From positions 1 to 6,392 of the forward strand of contig JBGYPP010000027.1 of assembly GCA_041838515.1 (NCBI GenBank): a stretch of 6,392 nucleotides of DNA, written 5' to 3'. The notes beneath the pieces are model-generated. The model saw only the letters and a program-made list of their open reading frames with translations, was not told where the DNA came from and did not search any database. Numbering within the stretch: the first letter of the stretch is position 1; each line of letters begins with the position of its first letter. Position numbers and translations under genes: made by a program. The stretch is from JBGYPP01 sp041838515. GTDB taxonomy: Bacteria > Bacillota > Clostridia > Lachnospirales > Lachnospiraceae. Below, piece by piece: positions 5,924 to 6,392 of this stretch.

Positions 5924-5955
5924 CAAAATGGGAGGGGGCGCCCCCTCCCATTTTG
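5924..5955. terminator. Perfect 32-bp palindrome, likely asnA terminator
   Basis: CAAAATGGGAGGGGGC (5924-5939) is followed directly by its exact reverse complement (5940-5955). RNA from either strand can form a stem of about 14 pairs with a GCGC loop. The stem has A-rich and T-rich ends (CAAAA before, TTTTG after), as in bidirectional intrinsic terminators. It lies 50 bases after the asnA stop. The T-run is short, and the fully symmetric centre is GGCGCC, which contains a predicted target of the neighbouring methyltransferase. Confidence 0.75.
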
Positions 5956-6000
5956 CGTCCTCCGGATACCGCTTGCCTGGCCTACATACAGATTTATTCA

Positions 6001-6392
6001 AACCGGGCTCTCTTTGAACGGACTTTCCTTATGCAGATTCTTCCCGCCAAGACTCCCCTTTCCCATACTCTTTCTGCGCAGATTCTTCCTATCCTGATTT
6101 ACCTTTCCCGGATTCTTCCTATCCAGACCCTCTTTTCACGGACTCTTCCACCTAAACTCTTCCTGCCAAGTCCTCCTTTCCCGGATTCTTCCTATTCTGA
6201 CCCTCTTTTCACGGACTCTTCCACCTAAACTCTTCCTGCCAAGTCCTCCTTTCCCGGATTCTTCCTATTCTGACCCTCTCTTCACGGACTCTTCCACCTA
6301 AACTCTTCCTGCCAAGTCTCTCCTTTCCAGGATTCTTCCTATCCAGACCCTCTTTTCACGGACTCTTCCACCTAAACTCTTCCTGCCAAGTC
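6001..6392. repeat. Tandem array, 73-base period, pyrimidine-rich, runs off the right edge
   Basis: Near-identical copies begin at 6141, 6214, 6287 (74 bases, one insertion) and 6361 (cut by the window end). Each starts GACTCTTCCACCTAAACTC and ends CCCTCTTTTCACG. Divergent copies occur to the left: about 6021-6080, and 6081-6140, which lacks about 13 bases of the unit. The clearest copies are thus to the right, and the left edge is degenerate. About 55 of 73 bases of a unit are pyrimidines on the plus strand. Within each unit the short motif GAYTCTTCC or AACTCTTCC recurs. The period is not a multiple of three, and no convincing reading frame crosses the copies. There are no unique spacers, so it is not a CRISPR array. 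Function unknown. Confidence 0.85.

Noticed and set aside
5953..6228. Open frame of 91 codons over the start of the tandem array
   Set aside because: It begins in the terminator palindrome, lies over a repeat whose period is not a multiple of three, has no ribosome binding site, and gives a repetitive pyrimidine-codon product (S, L, P, F).
6141..6392. CRISPR array
   Set aside because: The copies are directly adjacent 73-base units with no unique spacers and no cas gene in the window.

Overview
The window looks like a piece of a Clostridia/Firmicutes chromosome, probably from a gut-type lineage. This is inferred from Firmicutes-style ribosome binding sites, a Firmicutes-type AsnA, and a small membrane protein typical of Tn1549-like conjugative elements. 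Base composition, estimated by eye, has three tiers. Positions 1 to about 780 are AT-rich (about 30% GC in sampled lines). Positions 781 to about 1870 are intermediate (mid-40s). The rest up to the end of asnA is GC-rich (high 50s). The tiers coincide with two breaks in gene homology, so the left third appears to be assembled from pieces of different origin.

Left part, all read leftward on the minus strand: a 5'-truncated YhcG/DUF1016-type PDDEXK nuclease (1307-1867) overlaps the start of a type I restriction methyltransferase gene, hsdM. HsdM breaks off inside its SAM-binding motif at position 781 and continues into foreign AT-rich DNA. That AT-rich DNA encodes a CD1845-family membrane protein (326-607) and the first 97 codons of a cysteine-rich DUF3795 protein running off the left edge. 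The simplest reading is a decayed type I restriction locus interrupted or joined by conjugative-element DNA.

Central part, also minus strand: a cytosolic GH13 alpha-amylase-family hydrolase (1954-3276) and a complete close homologue of the cytosine-5 methyltransferase M.HhaI (3663-4649), predicted to methylate GCGC. No partner restriction endonuclease is visible. The 386-base gap between them holds the most striking non-coding structure: a row of same-direction DnaA-box-like 9-mers (3554-3638) interleaved with two 16-bp ATGAC-N6-GTCAT dyads and further half-sites (3549-3666).

Right part, plus strand: asnA (4818-5873), ammonia-dependent asparagine synthetase, is transcribed divergently from the methyltransferase gene. 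It is followed by a perfect 32-bp palindrome that should act as a terminator. From about 6001 to the window end there is a non-coding, pyrimidine-rich tandem array with a 73-base period, degenerate at its left edge and nearly identical toward the right.

The genes do not form one pathway. The window combines ordinary metabolic genes (asnA, GH13), a solitary DNA methyltransferase, remnants of a defence locus, and mobile-element DNA.
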